Shown piece after piece: positions 33,934 through 41,584 of a DNA stretch of 64,000 nt (the first letter of the stretch is position 1; each line of letters begins with the position of its first letter). Made by a program: the position numbers and the translations under genes. The DNA comes from Roseisolibacter agri (GTDB lineage Bacteria > Gemmatimonadota > Gemmatimonadetes > Gemmatimonadales > Gemmatimonadaceae). Location: contig NZ_BRXS01000003.1 of NCBI RefSeq assembly GCF_030159095.1, forward strand, positions 743,250 to 807,249. The letters run 5' to 3'. Below the pieces are notes generated by a model. The model saw nothing but the letters and a program-made list of their open reading frames with translations, ran no database searches and was not told the DNA's origin.

Positions 33934-34670
33934 TGCGCCTCCGAGCGATCCTGCCTGCGGCCTGCGTCATGCTCGGCGCGTGCGCCGCGCGGACGGCGTC
34001 CGTGCCGGCTCCGGCGCAGGCGGTCGGATCCGCGGCCGATGCCGATGTGCGCGACGCCCACCGCGCGTGGTGGCGCGCCTTCACGCTCGGCGACACGGCC
34101 CGCGTGCGCGCGCTCTCCGCGCCGCAGGTCGTGCTCACGATGAGCACGGGCCGGGTGCTCGGACACGCGGCGGTGCTCGCGGACGCGGGCACGCGCGGCG
34201 ACTCCACGCAGGTGCGGCTGGAGTGGGAGGACGAGGTGCTGCAGCGCTGGAGCGACGGCGCGGTGGTCACGAGTCGCTTCGCGGAGACGGTCGGCTCCGC
34301 CCGGTCGGTCTACCGCTTCGTCACGGTGATGCGGCGCGACGCGGGCGGCTGGCGCGTGGTCGCCGCGCAGTCCACCCGCATCCCGCCGGCCGTGGTGCCC
34401 TACCCGGTGCCGACCGAGCGCCTGTCGGCATACGCCGGCCGCTACCGGCAGCGCGAGGGTAGCGTGGTGCTGGAGCTCGCGGTGCGCGACGGCGGCCTGG
34501 TGGTGCGGCGCGGCGACGGCGGCGTGGACCCGCTGATCGCGCTGAGCCCCTCGGTCTTCGAGGCGCCCGGCCAGGCGCGCTTCGTCCTCGAGCGCGACGA
34601 CACCGGACAGGTCGCGACGCTCACCATCCTGGGCACGCGCGCGGTCACGCACTGGTCGCGCGTGCCGTGA
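33933..34670 (+). CDS. NTF2-like lipoprotein with C-terminal DUF3471-like domain
   Basis: A 245-residue protein. The signal ILPAACVMLGACAAR has a lipobox (MLGAC). Residues about 38-150 form a SnoaL/NTF2-like domain (VRDAHRAWWRAFTLGDTARV, VLTMSTGRVLGHAAVLADAG, VTVMRRDAGGWRVVAAQSTR). A C-terminal beta domain (LSAYAGRYRQREGSVVLELA, FVLERDDTGQVATLTILGT) resembles DUF3471. It starts on the TGATG stop/start of the propeller gene, making the third member of the envelope operon. Confidence 0.82.
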   Translation: MRLRAILPAACVMLGACAARTASVPAPAQAVGSAADADVRDAHRAWWRAFTLGDTARVRALSAPQVVLTMSTGRVLGHAAVLADAGTRGDSTQVRLEWEDEVLQRWSDGAVVTSRFAETVGSARSVYRFVTVMRRDAGGWRVVAAQSTRIPPAVVPYPVPTERLSAYAGRYRQREGSVVLELAVRDGGLVVRRGDGGVDPLIALSPSVFEAPGQARFVLERDDTGQVATLTILGTRAVTHWSRVP

Positions 34671-34787
34671 GCGCGGCGCCACGCGCGCTCGCGTGAGGAC
34701 TTGCCGGAGTCGCGCGCACCGGCTCCATTGAGGCGCAGGCGGCCGACGCGGGCCCCGCGATGGAGTCCGAGCCGGTAGCCGTAGCCG

Positions 34788-35384
34788 ATGCAAGGGAAGC
34801 GCGCGTTCGATCGCCTGACGGTGCTGTGCTGCGTGTGCACCGTCCTCGCCCATGCCGCGCCCCTCGCCGCGCAATCCGCCGGCCCGCGTGCGCACGCCGC
34901 GGTGCTGCTGGGCGGCGGCATCTCCGAGAACATCGCGGCGCCCGGCGTGGGCGCGAGCGTCGCGGCGCGCGTGCGGCAGTGGCGCGGTGCACGCCTGGAG
35001 GCGGAGCTCGCGGGGCTCGGCTTCGCGACCGAGGGCATGGTGTGCACCCTGGGCGCACGCATTTGCGACACGCGTCTGCTGAGTGGCGCCGCGTGGGCGT
35101 CGGCGCTGCTCGTCGTCGGACCCGGTGGCAGCGTCGGAGGACGCGGCGTCTACGCGCAGGCGGGCGCGGGGCCGTACAGCGCGTGGGGCATCGGCTGCCT
35201 CTCCGCCGGGCGCGGCTGCGAGCAGGGCATCCGCGCGCTGGGGCTGCAGGGGAGCGTGGGCGTGGGGACGCGCTTCGCGATCGGCACGCGCACGTGGGCC
35301 GCGGGCGTGCGCGCCGTCACGCTGGAGCGGGCGACCGGAAGGCGCGGGGTGGTGACGTTGCTGGAGTTCGGGCCCGCGTTCTGA
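34788..35384 (+). CDS. Predicted outer-membrane beta-barrel protein
   Basis: A 198-residue exported protein. The signal (TVLCCVCTVLAHAAPLAAQS) leads into alternating amphipathic strands rich in Gly and Ala (AAVLLGGGISENIAAPGVGA, RGVYAQAGAGPYSAWGIG, GSVGVGTRFAIGTRTWAAGV). The C-terminal strand GVVTLLEFGPAF ends in Phe, typical of barrels recognised by BamA. Two Cys pairs may form a disulphide. The function is unknown. It is the first of two similar barrels alternating with Ig-like lipoproteins. Confidence 0.72.
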   Translation: MQGKRAFDRLTVLCCVCTVLAHAAPLAAQSAGPRAHAAVLLGGGISENIAAPGVGASVAARVRQWRGARLEAELAGLGFATEGMVCTLGARICDTRLLSGAAWASALLVVGPGGSVGGRGVYAQAGAGPYSAWGIGCLSAGRGCEQGIRALGLQGSVGVGTRFAIGTRTWAAGVRAVTLERATGRRGVVTLLEFGPAF

Positions 35385-35390
35385 AACGTC

Positions 35391-35762
35391 ATGCGAACAC
35401 GCGCTCCTTCCATGCGGCCCATACGCTCCATCACACTCGCGGCGTTCTGCGCCCTGCTTGGCTGCTCCGAGGCCGAGCCGCCCTTCACGCCGTTCGGCCC
35501 CGGCATGCTGACCGATCCGCTCAGCGTTCGTCTCGCCGTTGGCGACACCGCGCGCGTCCGTGCGACGTGGGCTGCGAACACGCCGGAGCCGAAGCTACGC
35601 GTCTCCTGGACGATCGACCGGCGGTCCGTCGTGGTGGTCGAGTCGGTGGCGCCGGATACCCGAAGCGTTCGCCTGCGCGCGCTTTCGGCAGGGACGGCGA
35701 CCATGACCGTGATCGACAGCGCCTCGCAATCGGTGGTCTCGGTGCCGATCACGATCCAGTAG
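35391..35762 (+). CDS. Ig-like (BIG2-type) lipoprotein
   Basis: A 123-residue protein with a lipoprotein signal (SITLAAFCALLGCSEAE, lipobox ALLGC) and one BIG2-like domain (LSVRLAVGDTARVRATWAAN, VSWTIDRRSVVVVESVAPDT, RLRALSAGTATMTVIDS). It begins 6 bp after the barrel gene. It probably decorates the outer membrane or binds a surface partner. An upstream start versus the internal Met at 35412 is uncertain. Confidence 0.75.
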   Translation: MRTRAPSMRPIRSITLAAFCALLGCSEAEPPFTPFGPGMLTDPLSVRLAVGDTARVRATWAANTPEPKLRVSWTIDRRSVVVVESVAPDTRSVRLRALSAGTATMTVIDSASQSVVSVPITIQ

Positions 35763-35867
35763 GACGCGCCCGGGCATCCACGCAGGTCGCGCTGGCAGCT
35801 GAACGCGGGCCTTGGGCAGACACACTCTCGGGACAGCCACACTCTCCGATCTCCCACCGCACGATCC

Positions 35868-36368
35868 ATGGCGTCGCTCCGCCCGCTGTCCTGCCTGCTC
35901 CCGCTCGCGCTCACGGCCCCCCTCCTGGCTGCCGGCGCACAGCGGCCAACCGTGCGCGTCGGACTGGGCGGCGGCGTCGCCGGGGCTCCGGTCACCGGAC
36001 GCGCTCATCGCGGCTCGAGCCCGCACGCGCTCGCCACACTCGGCCTCGCGCCTCGCCGCGGCATCGCGGAGCTTCGCCTCGACGCGCTGTGGCTCATGGG
36101 GAACTCCGACGTCGGTCCGGTCTCGATGGGCGCGAACGCGCTCGCGCCGCTGGGCAGCGTCGGCGTTGGCAGCGTGGGGCGTCTGCGTCCGTACGTGGTG
36201 GCCGGAGCAGGCGTCTATGGGGTCGGAGGTGTCGGCCCACGCGTCGGAGCCGCTGGCGGCGCGGGCACGCGGCTGGAGCGCCCGCGGCTCGCGCTGTTCG
36301 CCGAGGCGCGGCATCACACGGCGCATCGCAGCACCTTCGGTACGCTCGGACTGACGTTCAGCCGTTGA
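35868..36368 (+). CDS. Predicted outer-membrane beta-barrel protein (second of alternating pair)
   Basis: A 166-residue exported protein with a signal (LSCLLPLALTAPLLAAGAQR), Gly-rich strands (VRVGLGGGVAGAPVTGRA, LRPYVVAGAGVYGVGGVGPR, GAAGGAGTRLERPRLALFA) and the C-terminal strand STFGTLGLTFSR. Layout and motifs resemble the barrel at 34788-35384. The usual terminal Phe is replaced by FSR, so the barrel signal is weaker. It precedes another Ig-like lipoprotein. Confidence 0.68.
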   Translation: MASLRPLSCLLPLALTAPLLAAGAQRPTVRVGLGGGVAGAPVTGRAHRGSSPHALATLGLAPRRGIAELRLDALWLMGNSDVGPVSMGANALAPLGSVGVGSVGRLRPYVVAGAGVYGVGGVGPRVGAAGGAGTRLERPRLALFAEARHHTAHRSTFGTLGLTFSR

Positions 36369-36417
36369 CTCGCGCGCGGGCTGCCCCGCGGCGCTCGGGA
36401 GAGAGGCAAGGATCGGC

Positions 36418-36822
36418 ATGCATACATCGAGGCACCCCGCACTGCGCTTCCGGCGATACGTCGTGTTCACGAGTGCCGTGGCTTCGGCCCTCGCGTGCCG
36501 CGGGGCGGACGTGTCGTGTCTCGATTGCGGCGGCTTCGAGATGGCGCAGGTCATGCCGGTGGTGTCCCGGATCGCGGTCGGGGACACCGCCGCGCTCGTG
36601 CTGACGCTGACGAACGGGAGTGGCCGCCGCCTGCCCTCGATGGTCACGTGGACCAGCACGCGTCCGGAGGTCGCGAGCATCGAGGCGGCGGTGCCCGTCA
36701 GTCGTCCAGCCATGCTGCGCGCGCATGCAGCCGGTGAGACGGTGCTCACCGCACGCCTCACGGGCACCGGAGGCGAGTCGCACATCGTGGTGCTGCCGCT
36801 CACCGTGACGGCGCGGCCGTGA
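36418..36822 (+). CDS. Ig-like (BIG2-type) lipoprotein
   Basis: A 134-residue protein with a signal (YVVFTSAVASALACRGAD, lipobox-like SALAC) and a BIG2-type domain (VVSRIAVGDTAALVLTLTNG, MVTWTSTRPEVASIEAA, AMLRAHAAGETVLTARLTG, IVVLPLTVTARP). CLDCGG near residue 38 may form a disulphide. It repeats the barrel-then-Ig order of the previous pair. Confidence 0.74.
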   Translation: MHTSRHPALRFRRYVVFTSAVASALACRGADVSCLDCGGFEMAQVMPVVSRIAVGDTAALVLTLTNGSGRRLPSMVTWTSTRPEVASIEAAVPVSRPAMLRAHAAGETVLTARLTGTGGESHIVVLPLTVTARP

Positions 36823-36941
36823 TTCCCGTGTTCACGGCGCTTCCCGACGTGGCGTTGCGGCCGAGATGGGATCTCGTGGCTGCCCGTGGCGCTCGGCTCG
36901 CATCGAGTTCGCTCACCCTCGTCTCTCGCTGTCCCGCTGTA

Positions 36942-37400
36942 ATGACACCTCGTTACACCGCTGCGCGCGTCACATTCGTCGCCTGCGTCACCCTCGCCGG
37001 CTGCAGCTCGCTCACCGATCCCGGCCCGCACGACGAGCCCGCGCTCCTGCGCTACGCCGAGCAGACCGCGCGGATCACCGCGCCCGACACGGTGGCGCTC
37101 GGCGCGGGCGTCACGCTGAGCGTGGCGACGTTCGGCGGTGGCTGCACGCGCGAGGCCGCACGTGCGGAGGTGAGCCCTGTGCCGCAGACGAACGGCGGCT
37201 CCGTGGTGGTCCGGCTGTTCAACCGGAACAACGGTGCCCGCATCTGCTCGAGCGATGGCCTCACCATCGAGCACCGCGTCACGGTGCCCGCGACCGCGCG
37301 CGGCCACCTGATCATTCGCGTGGAGGGCGCGAATCAGGGGATGGAGACCAACTGGAACGTCGTGCCCTGGGTGCTCACGCGCACCGTCGTCGTGCGGTAA
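36942..37400 (+). CDS. Hypothetical lipoprotein with beta-sandwich features
   Basis: A 152-residue protein with signal TFVACVTLAGCSSLTDPGPH (lipobox LAGC). The body is beta-rich (ITAPDTVALGAGVTLSVATF, NGGSVVVRLFNRNNGARIC, LTIEHRVTVPATARGHLI, NVVPWVLTRTVVV). Two Cys may pair. The family is not recognised, but the beta-sandwich style matches nearby Ig-like proteins. The ATG at 36942 was chosen; upstream in-frame sequence is not signal-like. Confidence 0.65.
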   Translation: MTPRYTAARVTFVACVTLAGCSSLTDPGPHDEPALLRYAEQTARITAPDTVALGAGVTLSVATFGGGCTREAARAEVSPVPQTNGGSVVVRLFNRNNGARICSSDGLTIEHRVTVPATARGHLIIRVEGANQGMETNWNVVPWVLTRTVVVR

Positions 37401-37452
37401 CGTGCGGTGACGTCGGGACGCGGCGTCGACCCACGAACCCGAGGAGGCACCG

Positions 37453-37656
37453 ATGTCGTGGACGGACTGGAACGCGCATGACCCGGGCATCACCATGCTC
37501 GAGCTCCTCGCCTACGGCCTCGCGGCGTTCGGCGTCGCCGAGCTCCTGTCGCGCCGCGTCCGCCAGGTGCCGTGTGGCCGGCCGTGCGTCGCGCTCGTGG
37601 CCGCCGGTGTCGTGGTCGCCGTCGCGGCGCGGCGCGCGGAGCGCGCACACCGCTGA
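37453..37656 (+). CDS. Short protein with a baseplate-J-like N-terminus and a membrane helix
   Basis: A 67-residue protein. Residues 3-24 (WTDWNAHDPGITMLELLAY) closely resemble the DWN.HDPGIT..ELLAY motif of phage or contractile-injection baseplate J-like proteins (several hundred residues long). The rest is a hydrophobic segment (CVALVAAGVVVAVAARRAER) unlike those proteins. It has a good GAGGAGGCACCG ribosome site. It may be a truncated relic, a decoy or chance. No other phage or injection-system genes are seen. Confidence 0.5.
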   Translation: MSWTDWNAHDPGITMLELLAYGLAAFGVAELLSRRVRQVPCGRPCVALVAAGVVVAVAARRAERAHR

Positions 37657-37664
37657 GCGCCGCG

Positions 37665-38528
37665 ATGTCTCCGGGCCTGCGCCGCGCACCGTTCGTCGTG
37701 ATGGCCGCGCTCGCGTGCATGCCCGCGGCGGCGCAGGACGTGCGCCCCGGACCGGCGGGCGTCGTCGCGGACTCGCTGCAGCGTGCGCAGCTGGAGAAGC
37801 TGCGGCTCGAGATCGCGACGCTGCAGCGCGCCGCGCTGGAAGCCGCGGAGCGCAGCTGGCCGAGGCGGGTCGAGCCCTACCTGCCGCTGCTCACGATGCT
37901 GGTCTCGGTCGCCGGCGCGCTCGCCGCGCTGACCCGCTTCCTGAACGACCGGCAGGTCACGCGGCGGCGGCGCCTGGAGGAGGAGTTCCGGGCCGACCTG
38001 CAGGAGCTGGTCGCGTTCCCGTCCGCCGAGTCGGGAGGGGCCGCGCACGTCTCCTTCCTGCTCCAGGATCTGCGACAGCTGACGACGCAGCTGGAGCAGC
38101 GGGTGGCCGACGTGACCACGATCCTGGTGGAGCTGGCGATCCGCGACCTGGACTTCGGCAATCCGCGCCACGTCATCCTGGAGACCGCGGCCATGGAGCG
38201 CTGGACGCCGTACCGGGAGTTCCTCGCGCGGAACCCCTCGGAGCATCAGGTGATCCTCGTGAACTACGTGGACGCGGTGCGGCGCATCCACGCGGAGCAC
38301 CCCGCGTTCTTCGAGCGGCTCGAGTACCGCGCCGGGATGTTCGTCCTCTCGACGTTCGTGGAGCACGCGACCTACCGGCGCTTCATCGCGCTGCTGGACG
38401 CGGTCGCGCTGCACGTGCCGCTGCTGGAGGCGAAGCCGGAGCTGCGGACGTACGTGCGCGAGCGCTTCCAGCAGGCCATCCAGAATTCGGCCGTCACGCT
38501 GGCCGTCTTCGACCGGCGGCAGCAGTAG
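37665..38528 (+). CDS. Hypothetical membrane-anchored protein with coiled coil
   Basis: A 287-residue protein. The signal (FVVMAALACMPAAAQDVRP) is followed by a heptad-like helix (DSLQRAQLEKLRLEIATLQR), a membrane segment (PYLPLLTMLVSVAGALAALT), and a long cytoplasmic helical domain (VSFLLQDLRQLTTQLEQRV, YRAGMFVLSTFVEHATYRRF, VYVRERFQQ). I do not recognise it. It starts 8 bp after the small baseplate-like protein, so co-expression is possible. Confidence 0.6.
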   Translation: MSPGLRRAPFVVMAALACMPAAAQDVRPGPAGVVADSLQRAQLEKLRLEIATLQRAALEAAERSWPRRVEPYLPLLTMLVSVAGALAALTRFLNDRQVTRRRRLEEEFRADLQELVAFPSAESGGAAHVSFLLQDLRQLTTQLEQRVADVTTILVELAIRDLDFGNPRHVILETAAMERWTPYREFLARNPSEHQVILVNYVDAVRRIHAEHPAFFERLEYRAGMFVLSTFVEHATYRRFIALLDAVALHVPLLEAKPELRTYVRERFQQAIQNSAVTLAVFDRRQQ

Positions 38529-38546
38529 CATCATCCTCACCCACTC

Positions 38547-38888
38547 ATGCCGCTCCTCTTCTCGTACGGCACGCTGCGCGACCCCGCGGTGCAGCTGGCG
38601 ACCTTCGGCCGGCTGCTCGACGGGCGGCCGGACGCGCTCGTGGGCTTCGCGCGGGAAGAGCACGCGGTCGACGACGCCGCGTTCGTGGCGGCGAGCGGCA
38701 GGGCGCAGCACGCGATCGTGCGGCGCACCGGGCGCGACGAGGACCGCGTGCCGGGCGCGGTGCTCGAGCTGACGGACGCCGAGCTCGCGCGCGCCGACGC
38801 GTACGAGCCCGCGGGCTACGTGCGGATCGCCGCGCGGCTCGCGTCGGGCGCCGAGGCGTGGGTGTACGCGGACGCGTCGGCGGCATGA
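38547..38888 (+). CDS. Gamma-glutamylcyclotransferase (AIG2-like) family protein
   Basis: A 113-residue GGCT-fold protein (PLLFSYGTLRDPAVQLATFG, RLLDGRPDALVGFAREEHAV, VPGAVLELTDAELARADAYE, PAGYVRIAARLASGAEAWVY). YGTLRDP forms the substrate loop, and the Glu in DAYEPAGY aligns with the catalytic residue. It is the second GGCT-type protein in the window. The stop overlaps the next ATG. Confidence 0.86.
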   Translation: MPLLFSYGTLRDPAVQLATFGRLLDGRPDALVGFAREEHAVDDAAFVAASGRAQHAIVRRTGRDEDRVPGAVLELTDAELARADAYEPAGYVRIAARLASGAEAWVYADASAA

Positions 38889-39265
38889 CGCCCGTCGCGC
38901 GCGTCCTCCTGTGCCTCGTCGGCGCCGCGGCGCTGGCGTCCTGCCACCTCGCCTACGTCGACGGCGCGCCGCCCGCTGTCGCACGTGTCGTCGCGACGCC
39001 CGCCACCGCGACGCTGTCAGTCGGCGACTCGGTGCTGGTGCAGGCGGTGGCGCTGGACGACGATGGCCGCGCGATCACGCGTCGACAGCGCCTGCCGCGG
39101 TGGTCGAGCGGCGACACGACGGTGGTCCGTCTCGCCTCCGTCGCGGTGCCGAACCTCGACGTCGGCGTCTCGGCGGCGCGGGCGCACGCCGTGCGCGCCG
39201 GCACCGTCGTCCTGCGGGCCGAGAGCGGCGGGCAGCGCGACAGCATCGTGGTGACCGTGCGCTGA
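38885..39265 (+). CDS. Ig-like (BIG2-type) lipoprotein
   Basis: A 126-residue protein with a lipoprotein signal (VLLCLVGAAALASCHLAY, lipobox ALASC) and a BIG2 domain (VVATPATATLSVGDSVLVQA, DDDGRAITRRQRLPRWSSGD, AHAVRAGTVVLRAESGG). It is a third member of the Ig-like lipoprotein set at 35-39 kb. It overlaps the GGCT stop (ATGA). Confidence 0.75.
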   Translation: MTPVARVLLCLVGAAALASCHLAYVDGAPPAVARVVATPATATLSVGDSVLVQAVALDDDGRAITRRQRLPRWSSGDTTVVRLASVAVPNLDVGVSAARAHAVRAGTVVLRAESGGQRDSIVVTVR

Positions 39266-39853
39266 ATGGTGGTAGCTTGTGCGTCCACCCGTGACGAGCC
39301 GACCACCGTGCGCCAGTACCAGTACCTCGCGACCGACGCGACCATCGACGCCCTCGGCCGGCTCCGGCGCCCGTGGGCGGGCTACCACGTCGGCGACGAC
39401 ACGCTGCTCGTCGCGCTCGCGGAGGGCGGCACCATCCGCATCGGCGTCGAGGGCGCGGACGTCGAGCCCGACTTCGAGGCGTTCCGCCTCACGGCCGAGG
39501 CGGTCGATGGCATCGTGGACGAGCCGACCGCAGCCCAGGCCTTCGGCACGGGGCGCAACGACGTCGTCGTCTTCCGCTCGGCCACCTGGATCGAGGGGCC
39601 CGCGCCGTCGGACGACGGCGTGACGGGGACGCAGCGCGTCATGCAGTTCACGGGCGCGCCGCGGCAGCTCTCGCCGTCCGCCGCGGCGGCGTGCGCGGTG
39701 GACGACGCGTGCGTCGTCGCGACGAGCGCGGGCACCGGGATGCTGGTGCGCTGCGGCGTGCGGCCGCGCACGCTGGACGTGACGCTCGACTCGGCCGCGA
39801 TCGCGCAGTTCCTGCGCGAGCGGCAGTACGGCGCCGAGCCCTCGGGCAGCTGA
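39266..39853 (+). CDS. Hypothetical protein
   Basis: A 195-residue protein that abuts the preceding stop. It is mostly alpha/beta without clear motifs (YQYLATDATIDALGRLRRPW, YHVGDDTLLVALAEGGTIRI, GRNDVVVFRSATWIEGPAP, RTLDVTLDSAAIAQFLR). The N-terminal MVVACAST has no credible signal, and a later GTG start near 39308 is possible. The family is not recognised. Confidence 0.55.
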   Translation: MVVACASTRDEPTTVRQYQYLATDATIDALGRLRRPWAGYHVGDDTLLVALAEGGTIRIGVEGADVEPDFEAFRLTAEAVDGIVDEPTAAQAFGTGRNDVVVFRSATWIEGPAPSDDGVTGTQRVMQFTGAPRQLSPSAAAACAVDDACVVATSAGTGMLVRCGVRPRTLDVTLDSAAIAQFLRERQYGAEPSGS

Positions 39854-40008
39854 TGCGAGCATCGGTGCGACGCCCTGTGCTTCGTCCGGTCTCCTGGCTG
39901 CTCGGCGGCCTGCGGATGACATGCCGCGGCGCGGCGCTGCGGGCGCTCGAGCGCGCGGTGGACAGCGTGACGGGCTCCGCGCGGTGGGTCCGGCCCAACC
40001 GACGATAG
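39853..40008 (+). CDS. Very short hypothetical protein
   Basis: A 51-residue frame MRASVRRPVLRPVSWLLGGL, basic with one hydrophobic stretch (PVSWLLGGLRM). It starts in the stop of the previous gene (TGATG). No family is known, and it may not be expressed. Confidence 0.3.
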   Translation: MRASVRRPVLRPVSWLLGGLRMTCRGAALRALERAVDSVTGSARWVRPNRR

Positions 40009-40018
40009 CGCACCGACA

Positions 40019-40357
40019 ATGATGGAACGCGATCCCATCTCCGCCGACGCCGCACGTCAGGCGGCCGGCGAGCCACCCGAGCCGCCCGGCACGCTGCGCA
40101 CCGCCGAAGGCACGGTCCTGCGCTGGCGCGACGAGCAGGGCACCGGCGTGATCGCCAGCACGGCGACCGCACCCTGGGACATCTGGTGCCACTTCTCGGC
40201 GCTCGACATGCCCGGGTTCAGGTCGCTGACGCCGGGCGACCGCGTGGCGGTGGAGTTCTACCGGGCGGACCAGGAGAGCTTCCGCTACGTCGCCCGGCGC
40301 GTCCGTCGCCTCGATCCCGGGCCGTCCGCAGCGGAGACGACGGAAGGCACCGGCTAG
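40019..40357 (+). CDS. Cold-shock-domain-like protein with degenerate RNP motifs
   Basis: A 112-residue protein. Residues about 29-95 look like a cold-shock OB fold (AEGTVLRWRDEQGTGVIAST, PWDIWCHFSALDMPGFRSLT, GDRVAVEFYRADQESFRYVA). RNP1 is changed (EQGTGVIAS for KGFGFI) and RNP2 reads IWCHFSAL, so RNA binding may be altered. An N-terminal disordered Pro/Ala tail and a short C-terminal tail frame it. An attC-like half-site overlaps the stop region. Confidence 0.7.
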   Translation: MMERDPISADAARQAAGEPPEPPGTLRTAEGTVLRWRDEQGTGVIASTATAPWDIWCHFSALDMPGFRSLTPGDRVAVEFYRADQESFRYVARRVRRLDPGPSAAETTEGTG

Positions 40358-40406
40358 CGAAGCGTTGCAGCTGACGGGCTCCGGACGCATGATAGCGACG
40401 TCTAGC
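40352..40406 (+). other. Degenerate attC-like site (candidate)
   Basis: GGCTAGC, 5 nt, GTTGCAG, then CTGACGGG matches the left half of the sites at 44.6-45.7 kb. A right partner GTCTAGC at 40400-40406 can pair with GGCTAGC, but the inner box reads CATGAT rather than CTGAAC. It overlaps the stop of the cold-shock-like gene. It may be a decayed or non-functional copy. Confidence 0.3.
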
Positions 40407-40451
40407 GGGTCGCACGCCGCTCGGCGCCCACACCGGCAGAGGTCCGACGAC

Positions 40452-40958
40452 ATGCACCCGCACTCCGATCCTGCGGTGCGCCCCGCGCCCGCACCGCGAC
40501 CGGGCTTCGCCCACGAGTACGCGCCCGTCGCCGAGTGGCGGCGGCCGCGCGCCCCGCGCGGGCATCGGATGGTCGGCGGAGCGGTGCTCGCGCTGCTGCT
40601 CGCCACGGGCGCGGGGCTGTGGGCCGTGTCGCGTCGCCCGCTCCCGCCCGAGCCGGCGGGACCGCCGCCGACGTGGCGCCTCGACGTGCGGGCCGACGGC
40701 GGCCGGGCGCCCTGGATCCTCGTCTTCGGGCGTGAGGCGGGACTTCACCTGGTCCGCGCGTCGGAGATCGGGCGCGTGGCGACGCTCCCGGGTCGGCTGC
40801 CCGGCCGCAGGATCTCGATGATGTCGCTGGGCAAGGCGCCGCTCGCCGTGCGCGGCGATGCGGGCGGCGCCGGCGGCATGCGGTCGTTCCGCGCGCAGGG
40901 GCGCGTGATCACCGTGTTCCACGACGGCAGCGGCACCGGCGTGCGCACCGGGTTCTAG
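40452..40958 (+). CDS. Hypothetical single-TM protein
   Basis: A 168-residue protein with a Pro-rich cytoplasmic N-terminus (HPHSDPAVRPAPAPRPGFA), one membrane helix (MVGGAVLALLLATGAGLWAV) and an external beta-rich domain (TWRLDVRADGGRAPWILVFG, REAGLHLVRASEIGRVATLP, GRVITVFHDGSGTGVRTGF). The family is not recognised. DinB follows 2 bp after the stop. Confidence 0.55.
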   Translation: MHPHSDPAVRPAPAPRPGFAHEYAPVAEWRRPRAPRGHRMVGGAVLALLLATGAGLWAVSRRPLPPEPAGPPPTWRLDVRADGGRAPWILVFGREAGLHLVRASEIGRVATLPGRLPGRRISMMSLGKAPLAVRGDAGGAGGMRSFRAQGRVITVFHDGSGTGVRTGF

Positions 40959-40960
40959 CC

Positions 40961-41470
40961 ATGCGCGTCCCCGACCTCGTGCGCCTGTACGACTACGACT
41001 CCTGGGCCAACGCGCGCCTCCTCGCGGCCGTCGCGCGGCTCACGCCGGAGGAGTTCGTGCGGCCCGTCGCCGGCAGCTACGGCTCGGTGCGCAACACGCT
41101 GGTCCACGTCATGAGCGCCGAGTGGGGGTGGGTGGAGCGGTGCGGCGGCCACGCGCGGGGCGAGCGGCTGACGCCCGAGCGCTACCCGACACCTGCTGCG
41201 CTGATCGCCGAGTGGGCGCGCGTGGAAGGCTACGCGCGCGAGCTGCTGGCCGGGCTGACGGACGACGATCTCGCGCGCGAGGTCGCGTTCTCCTTCGGCG
41301 GGCCGACGTCGGTCGCGACGGTCGGCGCGCTGCTGCAGCACGCGGCGCTCCACGCGGTGCACCATCGCGGGCAGGTGGCGCTGCTGCTGCGCGAGCTCGG
41401 GCACGCGCCGGGCAACTTCGACATGCTCTACTTCGCGACCGAAGGCGGACGTACCGAAGGCGGACGCTAG
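40961..41470 (+). CDS. DinB-family protein
   Basis: A 169-residue four-helix-bundle DinB protein (VRLYDYDSWANARLLAAVAR, NTLVHVMSAEWGWVERCGGH, LLQHAALHAVHHRGQVALLL). The metal-ligand set is His49 (VHVMSAEW) and the two His in VHHRGQ. Members include thiol transferases and DNA-damage-induced proteins. The C-terminal EGGRTEGGR is a short duplicated unit. Confidence 0.88.
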   Translation: MRVPDLVRLYDYDSWANARLLAAVARLTPEEFVRPVAGSYGSVRNTLVHVMSAEWGWVERCGGHARGERLTPERYPTPAALIAEWARVEGYARELLAGLTDDDLAREVAFSFGGPTSVATVGALLQHAALHAVHHRGQVALLLRELGHAPGNFDMLYFATEGGRTEGGR

Positions 41471-41499
41471 CTCACGTACCGGCATCCCGGAGGCACATC

Positions 41500-41580
41500 G
41501 TGCACACGGCCGCGGAGCTCACCCTCCAGATCGCGTGCGCCCTGCAGGCCGCCCAGGCCGCGACGCGCGACGCGCGGTGA
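41500..41580 (+). CDS. Possible micro-ORF with strong ribosome site
   Basis: A 26-residue frame (GTG start, VHTAAELTLQIACALQAAQA) preceded by GGAGG at the right spacing. It lies in the short gap between DinB and a secreted protein. It could encode a small peptide or be a remnant. Confidence 0.25.
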   Translation: MHTAAELTLQIACALQAAQAATRDAR

Positions 41581-41584
41581 TCCC

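Noticed and set aside
34690..34787. Possible attC-like or repeat element (CCGGCTCCATTGAGG ... GAGTCCGAGCCGG)
   Set aside because: The arms pair only partly and the GTTGCAG/CTGAAC boxes with 5/6-nt spacers are missing; probably an ordinary hairpin before the barrel gene.
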